In this document: in pieces, positions 24,443 through 33,826 of the stretch
Position numbering within the stretch: position 1 is the stretch's first letter
How the letters are laid out: each line of letters opens with the position of its first letter
Source of the DNA: Myxococcales bacterium
GTDB lineage: Bacteria; Myxococcota; UBA727; GCA-2721815
Length of the DNA stretch: 49,526 nt
NCBI GenBank assembly: GCA_002721815.1
Contig: PBLQ01000035.1
Span: 1-49,526 of the forward strand
Reading direction: 5' to 3'
Notes under the pieces: generated by a model
The model's input: the letters and a program-made list of their open reading frames with translations, nothing else
Databases searched by the model: none
Told to the model about the DNA's origin: nothing
Position numbers and translations under genes: made by a program

Positions 24443-25894
24443 ATGTTCCAAAAAATATGCCGAAAATCCGTCGTTTTTCTCGTTTTTGCGCCTTTAATGG
24501 CCATTTCGCAGCCCTCCTGCAAGAAAATGATGATGTTGCCCACCACGGTGGTGCCCGAAAGTAGCATTCATATTTTGGCATCTGTGCCCGAAAATCGAGC
24601 GCCTTCCAAGGGCAGTTCGCGGATTTTGGGCGTTGGCTGGTACCCCCAAATCGAAGTGGATACCCAAGACCGCGTTCATTTGGCCTACGTGGACGCTGAT
24701 CCCGGTGATGTGCGTTACGCCATCAGCGAAGCTGGCACCTTAAAATTTGGCCCATCGGAGATGGTGGAAGAGCAAGGGGCCGTGGGTTCTTTTTTGAAGT
24801 TGGCTTTGGTGAAAAACGAAATTCCAGTGCTGAGCTATTATCATCAAGACGAAATGAATTTGCGGTTGGCACACCGGCCAAGTGATCTCAAACGTTTGAA
24901 AGCATTGGGGCTCAATGTGGATTTGAGTGCTTGGAAAAAAAAGGCGCCTTCGTTGGTATTTCCAGGCATGGAGCCCGAAAAGGGACCGGCCTTCGGAATG
25001 GGAGAAAAATGGCACGGTGAAGACGTGGCCTACGGTGACCAAGTGGGTCAAGCGAGTGATTTGTACGTGGACCAAACCGGTCGGCCGCACCTCATGTATT
25101 TTAGAAAAGGGAAAGTGGCGGAGTATGCCACCCGTCCTGATGCCCAACCGGTGTTTGGGGTTCCGTCGCTGGGACGCTTCGCTCGTACCACCATGGACGC
25201 GAAAGCGTATGCCTCCCACTCCATGACGTCTGATTTGTGGGTGGATGAAAAGCAAAATGTTTGGGCCACCTATGGGTCTTGGGAAATGACCGAAACCCGT
25301 TTGCGTGTGGCCACCAAGAAAAAGAATGACACCCAATTTTCTAATTTTGATGTTTCGCCAGGCCACCGCAGTGTGGAAGGTTGGCATTCTGCATTGATGC
25401 CAAAAGCCGGTAACAAGTTGGAAGTTTTTTCTTTGGCCACCGATGTGGATGAGCTTCTCTGGGGCGAGCTTGATCGTACCAATCCACAACCCATGAAAAA
25501 TCGTAAAGTATTGGTAAATCGCCCAGGACCGTTTTCAGTGGCGAGAGCAAAAGATGGCACCCTTTGGGTTTTGACCCGTGGCGAAGGCATGTCGAGCATT
25601 GGTGACGAAGCGGGATTGTGGTTGGTCAAAATACCCCCCACGGGCGAAAAGCGGCGCTGGATTTTGGAGAAAGGCGCCGCTACAGATTACTGGTTGGATC
25701 TTGAGCTTTTTGCGGATGGGACGCCTATCGCCATATGGTTTTCCCATGGAATCAAGGGGTTAAAGATTTACAGCCCCGGCAAGGATGTGAGTGTTCAACC
25801 CGGGATGGCGCAGGCCTCACCCGTGGTCCCCCCAGCCTCGGAAAAGCCAGCGGTCAAAACCGAGCAAAAGCCCAAAAAACCAACTGTTCAATAG
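24443..25894 (+). CDS. Lipoprotein with beta-propeller-like repeats
   Basis: The 483-residue protein has an N-terminal signal (FQKICRKSVVFLVFAPLMAISQPSC, likely lipid anchor at C27 of MFQK...). Several repeats of a strand pattern ending in 'V-D-x-x-x-R/N-V/P-H-L/W' follow (DTQDRVHLAYVD, DQTGRPHLMYF, DEKQNVWATYGS, AKDGTLWVLTRG), typical of six- or seven-bladed propellers of the exo-alpha-sialidase/NHL type. The C-terminal ~25 residues are a Pro/Lys-rich tail. No catalytic residues can be assigned. I start at the ATG at 24443, which fits the signal peptide; an in-frame ATG 14 codons upstream is less likely. It is divergent from tRNA-Ala. Confidence 0.78.
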   Translation: MFQKICRKSVVFLVFAPLMAISQPSCKKMMMLPTTVVPESSIHILASVPENRAPSKGSSRILGVGWYPQIEVDTQDRVHLAYVDADPGDVRYAISEAGTLKFGPSEMVEEQGAVGSFLKLALVKNEIPVLSYYHQDEMNLRLAHRPSDLKRLKALGLNVDLSAWKKKAPSLVFPGMEPEKGPAFGMGEKWHGEDVAYGDQVGQASDLYVDQTGRPHLMYFRKGKVAEYATRPDAQPVFGVPSLGRFARTTMDAKAYASHSMTSDLWVDEKQNVWATYGSWEMTETRLRVATKKKNDTQFSNFDVSPGHRSVEGWHSALMPKAGNKLEVFSLATDVDELLWGELDRTNPQPMKNRKVLVNRPGPFSVARAKDGTLWVLTRGEGMSSIGDEAGLWLVKIPPTGEKRRWILEKGAATDYWLDLELFADGTPIAIWFSHGIKGLKIYSPGKDVSVQPGMAQASPVVPPASEKPAVKTEQKPKKPTVQ

Positions 25895-25920
25895 CCTCTT
25901 TGCTTTAGTGCGGGCGGGCC

Positions 25921-25932
25921 TTTTGCTAGGAT
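25921..25932 (+). promoter_or_regulatory. Candidate extended -10 promoter of elbB
   Basis: TTTTGCTAGGAT gives an extended -10 (TGC-TAGGAT), with a weak upstream TTTAGT at a 17-nt spacing. A start near 25939 leaves a leader of about 37 nt with a strong GGGAGGAG ribosome-binding site. Confidence 0.45.
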
Positions 25933-25975
25933 GCCCTATTCTTTGATTGAAGCACAAGTGACAGGGAGGAGCATC

Positions 25976-26641
25976 ATGTCCAAGCAAAAAACCATTGGGG
26001 TTGTATTGTCAGGCAGCGGGGTATTCGATGGCAGCGAAATCCATGAAGCGGTGATCTGCTTGCTGGCTTTGGATCGAGCGGGCGTTAACATCAAATGCTA
26101 CGCACCCGATATTCACTTAGATGAAATTAATCATGCCACCGGTGAACCCACAGGTGCACAACGCAGTGTCTTAATCGAGTCAGCCCGCATCTCTCGTGGC
26201 AACATTCACGATTTGGCGCAAGCCAAAGGGACCGATGTGAATGGTTGGATCTTTCCTGGGGGTTTTGGCGCGGCGAAAAATTTGTCCAACGTAGCGGTGG
26301 CAGGCGGTGAGGCAGAACCCAACGCAGAAGTGGCCCGTGTGATTAACGAAGCATTGGACAGTCAAACCCCCATTGGCGCGTGTTGCATCGCACCAGCCAT
26401 GTTGGCATCTGCGGTGAAAGGCACGGGGCGCTCTTTGCGGTTAACCATCGGTAATGATCCCGGTACCGCCGGGGCCATTGAGGCCATGGGCTCCCAGCAC
26501 GTGGAATGCGCCGTGGATGCCACGGTTGAAGATGGGGATCACCGCGTGGTCACAGCCCCTGCGTACATGTACGATGAGAGCATTTCTCAAATTGCCAAAG
26601 GCATTGAATCGATGGTGAATACCGTCGTGTCTTGGGCCTAA
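25976..26641 (+). CDS. elbB: ElbB-type DJ-1/PfpI-superfamily protein (glyoxalase-like)
   Basis: The 221-residue cytoplasmic protein matches ElbB (isoprenoid biosynthesis-associated, glutamine amidotransferase-like) over its full length. It begins GVVLSGSGVFDGSEIHEA, and has YAPDIHLDEINHATGE, the FPGGFGAAKNLS strand-loop, and the nucleophile elbow IGACCIAPAM with C136/C137. ElbB has been described as having weak glyoxalase III activity and a link to isoprenoid metabolism; the physiological role is not settled. The ATG at 25976 has GGGAGGAG upstream, so the longer reading from 25931 is not used. It is monocistronic, followed by a ~56-nt gap before the PHP protein gene. Confidence 0.93.
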   Translation: MSKQKTIGVVLSGSGVFDGSEIHEAVICLLALDRAGVNIKCYAPDIHLDEINHATGEPTGAQRSVLIESARISRGNIHDLAQAKGTDVNGWIFPGGFGAAKNLSNVAVAGGEAEPNAEVARVINEALDSQTPIGACCIAPAMLASAVKGTGRSLRLTIGNDPGTAGAIEAMGSQHVECAVDATVEDGDHRVVTAPAYMYDESISQIAKGIESMVNTVVSWA

Positions 26642-26697
26642 AACTTAACCACAATTGTCTGCCGTTATGAAAGCGGCCGACATGGTCATGGATATTT

Positions 26698-29600
26698 ATG
26701 AAGTATTTTGTTCAATTCCCTAAAGCGCTGCTTTTGCTCACCGCTTTTTTGCTGCTGCCCATCTACTGCACTTCGTCGTCTGATCCTCAGGCTGAAGTGT
26801 TCCGCATCACTTCGAGGAGCGAGCTTATCGGGGGCCCCCGGGCTTTGGGTGAAGTCGGTGACTTCATGCTGCAAAACGATCAGATTCGGGTGATCGTGCA
26901 AGACAAAGGGTACTCCCGTGGCTTTGGGATTTACGGCGGCAGCATTATCGATGCAGATTTGGTGCGGGCGCGCGGCACACCTGGCAATTCCGCGACGGCC
27001 AATGGCTATGACAATTTTGGAGAAATGTTTCCCTCTTTCTTCTTGGAGGCCATGGAGCCCAACAGCATCACGGTGGTGGGGGACAGTAAGGCCGACGAAG
27101 AAGACCAAGCAGACGCCAAAGCGGCTTGCGGTGAGCCGGATGGAACATCAGTGGCTTTACATGTCCGGGCCTATGGTTCTGACTTTTTAGCCCTCACCGA
27201 ATCCATTAACGAAGTTTTATTGGGAGATGATCGAAGTTTGCCCGCATTGCAGTTTGACACCTGTTACCGACTGGCGCCGGGCAAACGCTACATTGAAATT
27301 GAGACCACCGTCACCAACATCGATATTTCACCCAAAACATTCCCTGGTGTGACTTCTTTTGGCGATATTCCTACCCCGGTCGGCGACATCATGTTGTTTG
27401 GGGCGGGCAATAAATTATTTATGCCTCACAAGGCGGGGTACGACCAAAGGTTCGCGCTGCAAGACCTTTATGAGTCAGGTGAAATCGAACTGCCTGCTTT
27501 TCCAGGTCTGGTGGGTGATTATCTGGCGGCCGAAGGGCCTCACGTTTCGTATGGTTTGGTTCGTGCTGCCGCTGAAGCCCCTGCTTTGGATTTTGCGCAC
27601 AAAAACAAAACCCAGTTTGCCGATACGGCCCCGCATTCTTTGCATATCCCTTTTGTGTATTCCGCCTTCACCGGAATTTTTCAGGCGCTTCCACCGAGCA
27701 CTTTGCCGGCTGGTGAATCGTTTAAGTTTAAGCGTTACTTTATTGTGGGGGGCGGCAGTGTTTCTGATATTTCCGACGTGGCTTTTGATTTGATCGGTAC
27801 CCGCACCGGATTGGTTTCAGGCCGTGTGGTTGAAGCGCAAACCCACCAGCCCGTTGAAAAAGCACGGGTGGTCATCATTACCGAAGATGGGCGAAAGATC
27901 ACCTCCAGCCTAACCGATGCCACCGGACGCTTTGCAGCACAGGTGCCAGCGGGCAAATATGGGATTGCGGTGCAGTATCCCGATCGACATACCCCTGACT
28001 ACACCCAGGTTGAAATCAAAGAAGGCGCACGTCATTTTGAAAACATCGTGATTGCAGCACCGGCGAAACTATCGGTACGTGTTATTTCAAAAACAGAAGG
28101 TCCAATCCCGGCCAAGGTGACTTTAGTGGGCGAATCCGCATTGGCACACAAAGGCTGGTTGCCCCGCGAATACTTGTTCGACCTGAAAATGGGTGAAACG
28201 CGGAGGTATACCGATATGGTCCCTGACACCGACGATCCTGCCACCCGCCAGTATATTGAAAAATTTAAATACACCGAACCAGACGGTACATTGGTCACCG
28301 AGATTCGACCCGGCAAATATAAATTAGTGGTGAGTCGCGGTATGGAATACGGCTTGTTTGAAACGGAAGTTGAAATGGTTCCGGGCCAGCACGTGCAAAT
28401 CGCGGCAGAAATTGAACGGCTGATCGACACCTCTGGATATGTGAGCGCTGACTTCCATTTACATAGTCAATACTCCTTAGACTCGGGTCACAGTCTTAAA
28501 AAGCGTGTCAAAAGTTTTGTGGGTGAAGGCCTGGAGTATGCCATTTCGACCGATCACAATTTTGTGGTGGACTACGCTGACACCATCGCTCACCTCGATC
28601 TGAACCAGTGGGTGAACTCTGCCATTGGCCTGGAGTTGACGACTTTAGATCGTGGTCACTTTAATGGCTTTCCTTTGGACAGTGCGCCCATTCCGTTGAC
28701 CGAAAGTAACGAAGATCAAGGTGGCTACGAAAACACCATTGCCACGCGCACCTATGGTTCCTTTGAGTGGAACACAAAAACCCCGCAAGATGTCTTCGAT
28801 ACGTTAAGAGGGATGGGCAAAGACGGTGAAGACGCCATCGTTCAAGTCAATCACCCGCGGTCGCCCATTTTAGGGTATTTCAGCCAGTACAATGTGGATG
28901 CTGACAATCTCATGGTCAAAGGAGAAACCGGTTTGCTCGCACCCAACTCCATTGAGCGACCGCAGTATTCGGCCGCCAACTTTTCTTGGGATTTTGATGT
29001 CATCGAGGTGTTGAACGCCAAAGATTTTACATATTTTCACACCTACCGCATCCCCGAAGGGGTCACCATTGACGAAGATTCTGGTTGCCCCGTGACACCC
29101 GGTGAAGTCCATCGAACTTGGACGAGTACTTGCCAACCCGATGAAGGCGAAGAACCAGATCCTGATTGTGAATGCGTGGCCGGGGACCCTGCATGGCCGG
29201 GCGTGATCGAAGATTGGTTTCAAGTTCTACGAACCGGTAAAAAAGTGGTGGGTACTGCTAATTCTGATTCTCACGACCCTCACAAAACCGAGCCTGGTAT
29301 GCCGCGAACTTTTGTGGCCAGCGATAGTGACCTTCCCGTTGAGGTGAAGCCCGGCGAACTCCGTGACCAACTCAAAGCGGGTCGCGCGCTCATGACCAAC
29401 GGCCCCTACGTCACGCTCACGGTAGCGGGTGATAACAAAGGGGGCATGGGAGACACGGTTCAGGCGAAAGATGGCAAGGTGACCGTAGAGATGCGGCTGC
29501 AAGCGGTCCCCTGGGTCATCATGGACAACCTCGTGGTTTATTATAACGGCCAAGAGGTGAACGTGGATGTAACGTTGCCCACCGCCAGCGAAGGCAAGGC

Positions 29601-30111
29601 GCTGGATAAAACAATTTCTTTTGATGTCCCCGTGAACAAAGATGGATTTTTAGTTTTTGAGTTGAGTGGGGCCCGCTCCATGTTCCCAGCCATCTTTCCC
29701 AGCGAGGTTCCACCCTTGGAGTTTTCGGACGTGGTGGGGAACCTGGGCTCCTCGTTTGGCATTGACTTCGGGGGCGGTGCTTTGAAGCCCTCCATGGTGC
29801 ATCAAGCCACACCTTTTGCTTTGACGAACCCGGTTTGGATTGATGCTGATGGCGACGGTGAAATTGCACCAGACATGCCACTGCCAGCATTGCCGGAATC
29901 CCAGGTGGCCACCCAAGCGAGTGCGGATCCGAGAGCCACCATGAACGCAACAGAGCGTCGGGCCTACACCCGAACCCGCAACGTGGAAAAAGTGAGACAA
30001 ATGCCGGCTTACCGCCAGCACGCTTTTGAGCACGTGCCGCCTTGGCTTTGGCCGAGCAATCATCCCAGTGATGTGCGGCGAATCTTTATGAATTTTACCT
30101 GTCCCCACTAA
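26698..30111 (+). CDS. Large exported PHP-domain phosphoesterase-like protein with a carboxypeptidase-regulatory-like domain
   Basis: The 1,137-residue protein begins with a signal peptide and possible lipid-anchor C24 (LLLPIYC, not a canonical lipobox). Residues ~30-370 form a beta-rich N-domain (FMLQNDQIRVIVQDKGYSR). Residues ~370-455 hold a CarboxypepD_reg-like Ig fold (GRVVEAQTHQPVEKARVV). A PHP module starts near 585 with metal-ligand motifs HLHSQYSLD and STDHNF, and ends near 856 with NSDSHDPH. A cysteine-rich insert (CPVTPGEVHRTW, CQPDEGEEPDPDCEC) interrupts the PHP module. PHP enzymes are metal-dependent phosphoesterases; exported ones are poorly characterised. Weak SD. The glpK gene follows after 12 nt, so co-transcription is likely. 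Confidence 0.85.
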   Translation: MKYFVQFPKALLLLTAFLLLPIYCTSSSDPQAEVFRITSRSELIGGPRALGEVGDFMLQNDQIRVIVQDKGYSRGFGIYGGSIIDADLVRARGTPGNSATANGYDNFGEMFPSFFLEAMEPNSITVVGDSKADEEDQADAKAACGEPDGTSVALHVRAYGSDFLALTESINEVLLGDDRSLPALQFDTCYRLAPGKRYIEIETTVTNIDISPKTFPGVTSFGDIPTPVGDIMLFGAGNKLFMPHKAGYDQRFALQDLYESGEIELPAFPGLVGDYLAAEGPHVSYGLVRAAAEAPALDFAHKNKTQFADTAPHSLHIPFVYSAFTGIFQALPPSTLPAGESFKFKRYFIVGGGSVSDISDVAFDLIGTRTGLVSGRVVEAQTHQPVEKARVVIITEDGRKITSSLTDATGRFAAQVPAGKYGIAVQYPDRHTPDYTQVEIKEGARHFENIVIAAPAKLSVRVISKTEGPIPAKVTLVGESALAHKGWLPREYLFDLKMGETRRYTDMVPDTDDPATRQYIEKFKYTEPDGTLVTEIRPGKYKLVVSRGMEYGLFETEVEMVPGQHVQIAAEIERLIDTSGYVSADFHLHSQYSLDSGHSLKKRVKSFVGEGLEYAISTDHNFVVDYADTIAHLDLNQWVNSAIGLELTTLDRGHFNGFPLDSAPIPLTESNEDQGGYENTIATRTYGSFEWNTKTPQDVFDTLRGMGKDGEDAIVQVNHPRSPILGYFSQYNVDADNLMVKGETGLLAPNSIERPQYSAANFSWDFDVIEVLNAKDFTYFHTYRIPEGVTIDEDSGCPVTPGEVHRTWTSTCQPDEGEEPDPDCECVAGDPAWPGVIEDWFQVLRTGKKVVGTANSDSHDPHKTEPGMPRTFVASDSDLPVEVKPGELRDQLKAGRALMTNGPYVTLTVAGDNKGGMGDTVQAKDGKVTVEMRLQAVPWVIMDNLVVYYNGQEVNVDVTLPTASEGKALDKTISFDVPVNKDGFLVFELSGARSMFPAIFPSEVPPLEFSDVVGNLGSSFGIDFGGGALKPSMVHQATPFALTNPVWIDADGDGEIAPDMPLPALPESQVATQASADPRATMNATERRAYTRTRNVEKVRQMPAYRQHAFEHVPPWLWPSNHPSDVRRIFMNFTCPH

Positions 30112-30123
30112 GAGGAGTATTTT

Positions 30124-31596
30124 ATGAGCAAGCTTGTTTTGGCCATTGACCAAGGCACTACAGGGACCACCGTGTTGGCGGTTGATCCCACGTTGAAGGT
30201 GGTCGGAAAAGCCACCGCAGAGTTCCGTCAGATTTTTCCCCAGTCTGGTTGGGTCGAACACGATGGCGCAGACATTTGGGAAAGTGTTGAGAAGGCCACC
30301 GCGGCGTGCTTGAGCGAAAACAACTTAAAGGCTGAAGACATTGGGGCCATTGGGATCACCAACCAAAGGGAAACCACTTGTCTCTTTGATAACGAAGGCA
30401 AGCAACTTCATAACTTTATTGTGTGGCAGTGTCGGCGTACGGCAGATTTTTGTACCACTCTCAAAGAAGCAGGGCATGAAGAACTGTTCCAACGAAAAAC
30501 GGGCTTGGTTTTAGATCCGTATTTCTCCGGAACCAAAATGCGCTGGCTTCTCGATCATGTAGACGGTGCGCGGGGCAAGGTAGAGAACGGTGATGCACGC
30601 TTTGGCACCATAGACTCATGGTTGACCTATCGCCTAACCGGCAACCAAGTACACGTGACCGATGCCACCAATGCATCACGAACCTTGCTGATGGATTTAG
30701 AAACGTGCGCTTGGGACGATGAACTTTGCGGCATTTTAGAAGTGCCCCAGTCTGCCTTGCCTGAGATTCGATCCTGCTCTGAAATTTACGGGACCACTAA
30801 GGGTTTGGGCTTTTTACCCGATGGCATTCCGGTGGCAGGCATTGCGGGCGATCAGCAGGCGGCGCTTTTTGGTCAAGCTTGCTTTGAGCGGGGCGAAGCC
30901 AAGTGTACTTATGGAACAGGCTGTTTTCTTTTGATGAACACCGGAAATGAAATTGTCTATTCGCAGAATGGATTGCTCACCACAGTGGGCATTAAGCTGG
31001 GCGATGAAATTCATTATGCTCTAGAGGGGGCGGCATTTATCGGTGGTGCTGCAGTTCAATGGTTGCGTGACGGGGTGAAAATGATCGAGTCCGCACCGGA
31101 TATAGAGGCTTTGGCTGAAACGGTCGACAGCAGTGGTGATGTGAGCTTTGTGCCTGCGCTCGCCGGTTTAGGGGCGCCGCATTGGCGTCCCGAGGCCCGA
31201 GGGATTTTAGCGGGACTCACGCGAGACACCCATCAAGGGCATATCGCACGGGCGGTTTTAGAAGGCATTGCGTTGCAGAACCGCGACATTCTAGAAGCCA
31301 TGCGTCAAGATGCCGGTGAGTTGAGCAATCTGAAAGTGGACGGCGGTGCATCTGCCAATAATTTGCTGATGCAATACCAAGCGGATGTTTTAAATGTCGC
31401 CTGTGTTCGCCCCGAAGTGGTGGAAACCACAGCTCTAGGTGCTGCGGCTTTGGCCGGTATGGCCGTGGGCGTATTTGCGCACCAAGACGAAGTTCGAAAG
31501 GTTTGGCGTGAAGACAAAACCTTTAATCCTCAAATGAATGACGAAGACAGAAAGAGACACATCGACAAATGGCAAAACGCTGTGCAACGTGCTTGA
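30124..31596 (+). CDS. glpK: Glycerol kinase
   Basis: GlpK phosphorylates glycerol to sn-glycerol 3-phosphate with ATP. The 490-residue FGGY-family protein has AIDQGTTGTTVLAVD (N-terminal phosphate loop), SGWVEHD, GITNQRETT, the FDNEGKQLHNFIVWQCRRT substrate region, CTYGTGCFLLMNTG, ALEGAAFIGGAAVQWLRDG and the C-terminal KVDGGASANNLLMQ. All typical glycerol contacts (QR, E, W, D, Q) appear present. AGGAG precedes the ATG. No glpF facilitator or glpD dehydrogenase is encoded here. Its last 28 nt overlap the GH5 glycosidase gene, which suggests coupling of lipid or glycoside breakdown with glycerol use, as inference. Confidence 0.96.
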   Translation: MSKLVLAIDQGTTGTTVLAVDPTLKVVGKATAEFRQIFPQSGWVEHDGADIWESVEKATAACLSENNLKAEDIGAIGITNQRETTCLFDNEGKQLHNFIVWQCRRTADFCTTLKEAGHEELFQRKTGLVLDPYFSGTKMRWLLDHVDGARGKVENGDARFGTIDSWLTYRLTGNQVHVTDATNASRTLLMDLETCAWDDELCGILEVPQSALPEIRSCSEIYGTTKGLGFLPDGIPVAGIAGDQQAALFGQACFERGEAKCTYGTGCFLLMNTGNEIVYSQNGLLTTVGIKLGDEIHYALEGAAFIGGAAVQWLRDGVKMIESAPDIEALAETVDSSGDVSFVPALAGLGAPHWRPEARGILAGLTRDTHQGHIARAVLEGIALQNRDILEAMRQDAGELSNLKVDGGASANNLLMQYQADVLNVACVRPEVVETTALGAAALAGMAVGVFAHQDEVRKVWREDKTFNPQMNDEDRKRHIDKWQNAVQRA

Positions 31597-32957
31597 TTTT
31601 TTGTTTCGCATTTTTGGCTTGCCCACCTGCGGAAGAAGAGGCACCGGCATTCGAAACGATTCCATACAAATATTGGGTGAGCGGACCTGAGATTAAAAAC
31701 CAGGCCGGTGACACCCTTTATTTACGCGGCATGAATGTTGAAAACACCATGAAGGATATTGAAGGGTATCTCATCGAAATTAGTGATGAAGAGATCACCA
31801 CGCTCAAGGCATCAGGCATTACCATGATTCGCTTGTTAACGTTTTGGACGGCCATCAATCCCGAGGAAGGGAAAATAGACCACGAGTATATCGATGGATA
31901 TTTGGCCCTTCTCAAACGCCTCACCGATGCAGGTTTTTGGGTGGTGGTGGACATGCATCAGGATTTGTGGGGCCAACCTTTTCGGAGTCACGGCGCGCCA
32001 CCTTGGGCGTGTCCCGAGGAACTCCAAGAAGGCTATGAAACCATCTCGCCTTGGTGGGCGAATTATGCCTCAGAACAAGTTTCAGCCTGTTTCGATCATT
32101 TTTGGGACACGCCCCAGCTGCATGAAAAGTTTTTTGACGCGTGGCGGGTGATGGCGGAACAGACCTGTGACAATGACATGGTCCTGGGTTTTGATGTTAT
32201 TAACGAGCCCTATACGGGCCAAATCCACATGACCGAAGACTTTGACATCGAATATTTAATGCCCTTTTATGAAAAAGCCATGGCGGCCATCGACGAGGTT
32301 TGTGATGACCGGCTCTACTTTTTAGAGCCCTCATCCTTACGTGTATTAGGTATTGCCGAAGCCTTTGACATTCCAAAAGCTTATGAAGATCGCATTGTCT
32401 ATTCGGGTCATTTTTATCCGCGTTACGTTCATGAACCAGAAGGGGGAGGTTATGACGGTGACAAAGAGGCGCTGATAGAGCTTTTCCGAAAACAGTTCGG
32501 TCCTCACATTGATGCCGATCGCGCCATTTGGGTGGGTGAATATGGGGGGTATACGGAAAGTCCCAATTATGAATTGTACCTTAAAGACTTACATGGGTAT
32601 TGGGAGGAAAACAAAATTCACCATGCCTACTGGGATTACCGTGCAGCCGATGGTTATTTTAATTTTAGAAACGCGGCCAAGGAGCGCAAGCCCGTTTTTG
32701 ACTCTGTTTTTCCTTTGCCTTTGCCCCGTCGTTTACCTGGAGGCGCCACGGTGACTCCAGATTATGAAACGGGGCAGGTGGATGTGAGTTTTAAATGCAC
32801 CGCTGGTCAAACGGGTGAGGTGCTGATGCCCTACGAGACCTGCGGTTGTGTGGCCGCTGACGATATTTTTGATAACATCACCAAAGAAGATTATTTGATG
32901 ATTTTTGAATGCATGGCGGATGGCCAAGTGGATTTGGATTGTAACTGTGAAGAATAA
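31569..32957 (+). CDS. GH5-family glycosidase lipoprotein, endoglycoceramidase-like
   Basis: The 462-residue enzyme has a lipoprotein signal (MAKRCATCLIFCFAFLAC, C18) and a GH5 (beta/alpha)8 catalytic domain. It shows RGMNVENT near the start, VVVDMHQDLWGQP (H130), acid/base E213 in VINEPYTG and nucleophile E324 in WVGEYGGYTE. The DMHQDLW block is shared with endoglycoceramidases and related glycolipid-cleaving GH5 enzymes. A small C-terminal beta domain ends in a Cys-rich tail (CGCVAADD, DCNCEE). It should act outside the inner membrane on beta-glycosides, possibly glycolipids. The start overlaps glpK by 28 nt; a substrate-product link to glycerol is only suggestive. Confidence 0.88.
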   Translation: MAKRCATCLIFCFAFLACPPAEEEAPAFETIPYKYWVSGPEIKNQAGDTLYLRGMNVENTMKDIEGYLIEISDEEITTLKASGITMIRLLTFWTAINPEEGKIDHEYIDGYLALLKRLTDAGFWVVVDMHQDLWGQPFRSHGAPPWACPEELQEGYETISPWWANYASEQVSACFDHFWDTPQLHEKFFDAWRVMAEQTCDNDMVLGFDVINEPYTGQIHMTEDFDIEYLMPFYEKAMAAIDEVCDDRLYFLEPSSLRVLGIAEAFDIPKAYEDRIVYSGHFYPRYVHEPEGGGYDGDKEALIELFRKQFGPHIDADRAIWVGEYGGYTESPNYELYLKDLHGYWEENKIHHAYWDYRAADGYFNFRNAAKERKPVFDSVFPLPLPRRLPGGATVTPDYETGQVDVSFKCTAGQTGEVLMPYETCGCVAADDIFDNITKEDYLMIFECMADGQVDLDCNCEE

Positions 32958-32997
32958 CCTCGATAATTTGGCCGAAGATTTTGGGGGTCAGGCCCAG

Positions 32998-33819
32998 ATG
33001 AGCGTGAGTGATTCGCGTAAAATTGTCGTGGAGCTGGATCAAGACCACCCCGGTTTTAGAGATGCCGCTTACCGCGATCGTCGAAATACCATCGCGCAGA
33101 TCGCCTTTGAGCATCAACCAGGCACCCCCGTCCCCGATGCGCCTTATACTGAAGAAGAGAACCATCTTTGGGGCGTGATTTTGGAGATGCTCCAGCCCAT
33201 TCATGAGCAATGGGCTTGCCGTGAGTTCTTGGCGTATTGGGAGCGGATTAATTTTCCCTCTGACCGCATTCCTCAAATGGAAGAGGTGACCGCCTTGCTA
33301 AAAGCCCTCGATGGCTTTTCGTTTGAACCGGTATGCGGTTTGGTGTTGCCCAAAACATTTTTGGTAGAGCTCAAGCGCGATGTCATGTTGGCCACCCAAT
33401 ACATTCGTCATTATTCCAAGCCTGCCTATACCCCTGAGCCCGATGTGGTGCATGAAATCGTAGGTCACGGGGCCATGTTGGTGGAACCACGTTTTGTGGC
33501 GTTGAACCGTTTGTTTGGTGAAGTGGCCGAACAGGCGGATGAAGTGGTCACCGAAAAGCTCATTCGTCTCTATTGGTGGTCTATTGAGTTTGGATTGATC
33601 AAAGAAAACGGCAACAGCAAAGCCATTGGGGCAGGTTTACTATCGTCTATTGGCGAACTGGGCTCCATTGATGAGCGTCCCCATCGTCCCTTTGAACCAG
33701 AGGTGATGGAGGTGACCGACTTTGATCCCACGGCCATGCAGCCCTTTTATTTTTGTGCGGACAGCAGTGACGCGGCCATCGATGTGATGACCCAACACCT
33801 TGAGAGTCTGATGGAGTGA
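32998..33819 (+). CDS. Biopterin-dependent aromatic amino acid hydroxylase (phenylalanine 4-monooxygenase-like)
   Basis: The protein has the non-haem iron signature of the family: HEIVGH (H152, H157 from the ATG at 32998) and the glutamate ligand E197 in WWSIEFGL, with LPKTFLVELKRDVMLATQYIRHY before it. Only a catalytic domain is present, with no ACT regulatory domain, as in other bacterial enzymes. It would convert phenylalanine to tyrosine using a tetrahydropterin and O2. The start is uncertain: the ATG at 32998 has a weak SD, while a GTG at 32947 overlaps the upstream stop and could be translationally coupled. No pterin recycling gene is visible nearby. Confidence 0.9.
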   Translation: MSVSDSRKIVVELDQDHPGFRDAAYRDRRNTIAQIAFEHQPGTPVPDAPYTEEENHLWGVILEMLQPIHEQWACREFLAYWERINFPSDRIPQMEEVTALLKALDGFSFEPVCGLVLPKTFLVELKRDVMLATQYIRHYSKPAYTPEPDVVHEIVGHGAMLVEPRFVALNRLFGEVAEQADEVVTEKLIRLYWWSIEFGLIKENGNSKAIGAGLLSSIGELGSIDERPHRPFEPEVMEVTDFDPTAMQPFYFCADSSDAAIDVMTQHLESLME

Positions 33820-33826
33820 GCCAAAC

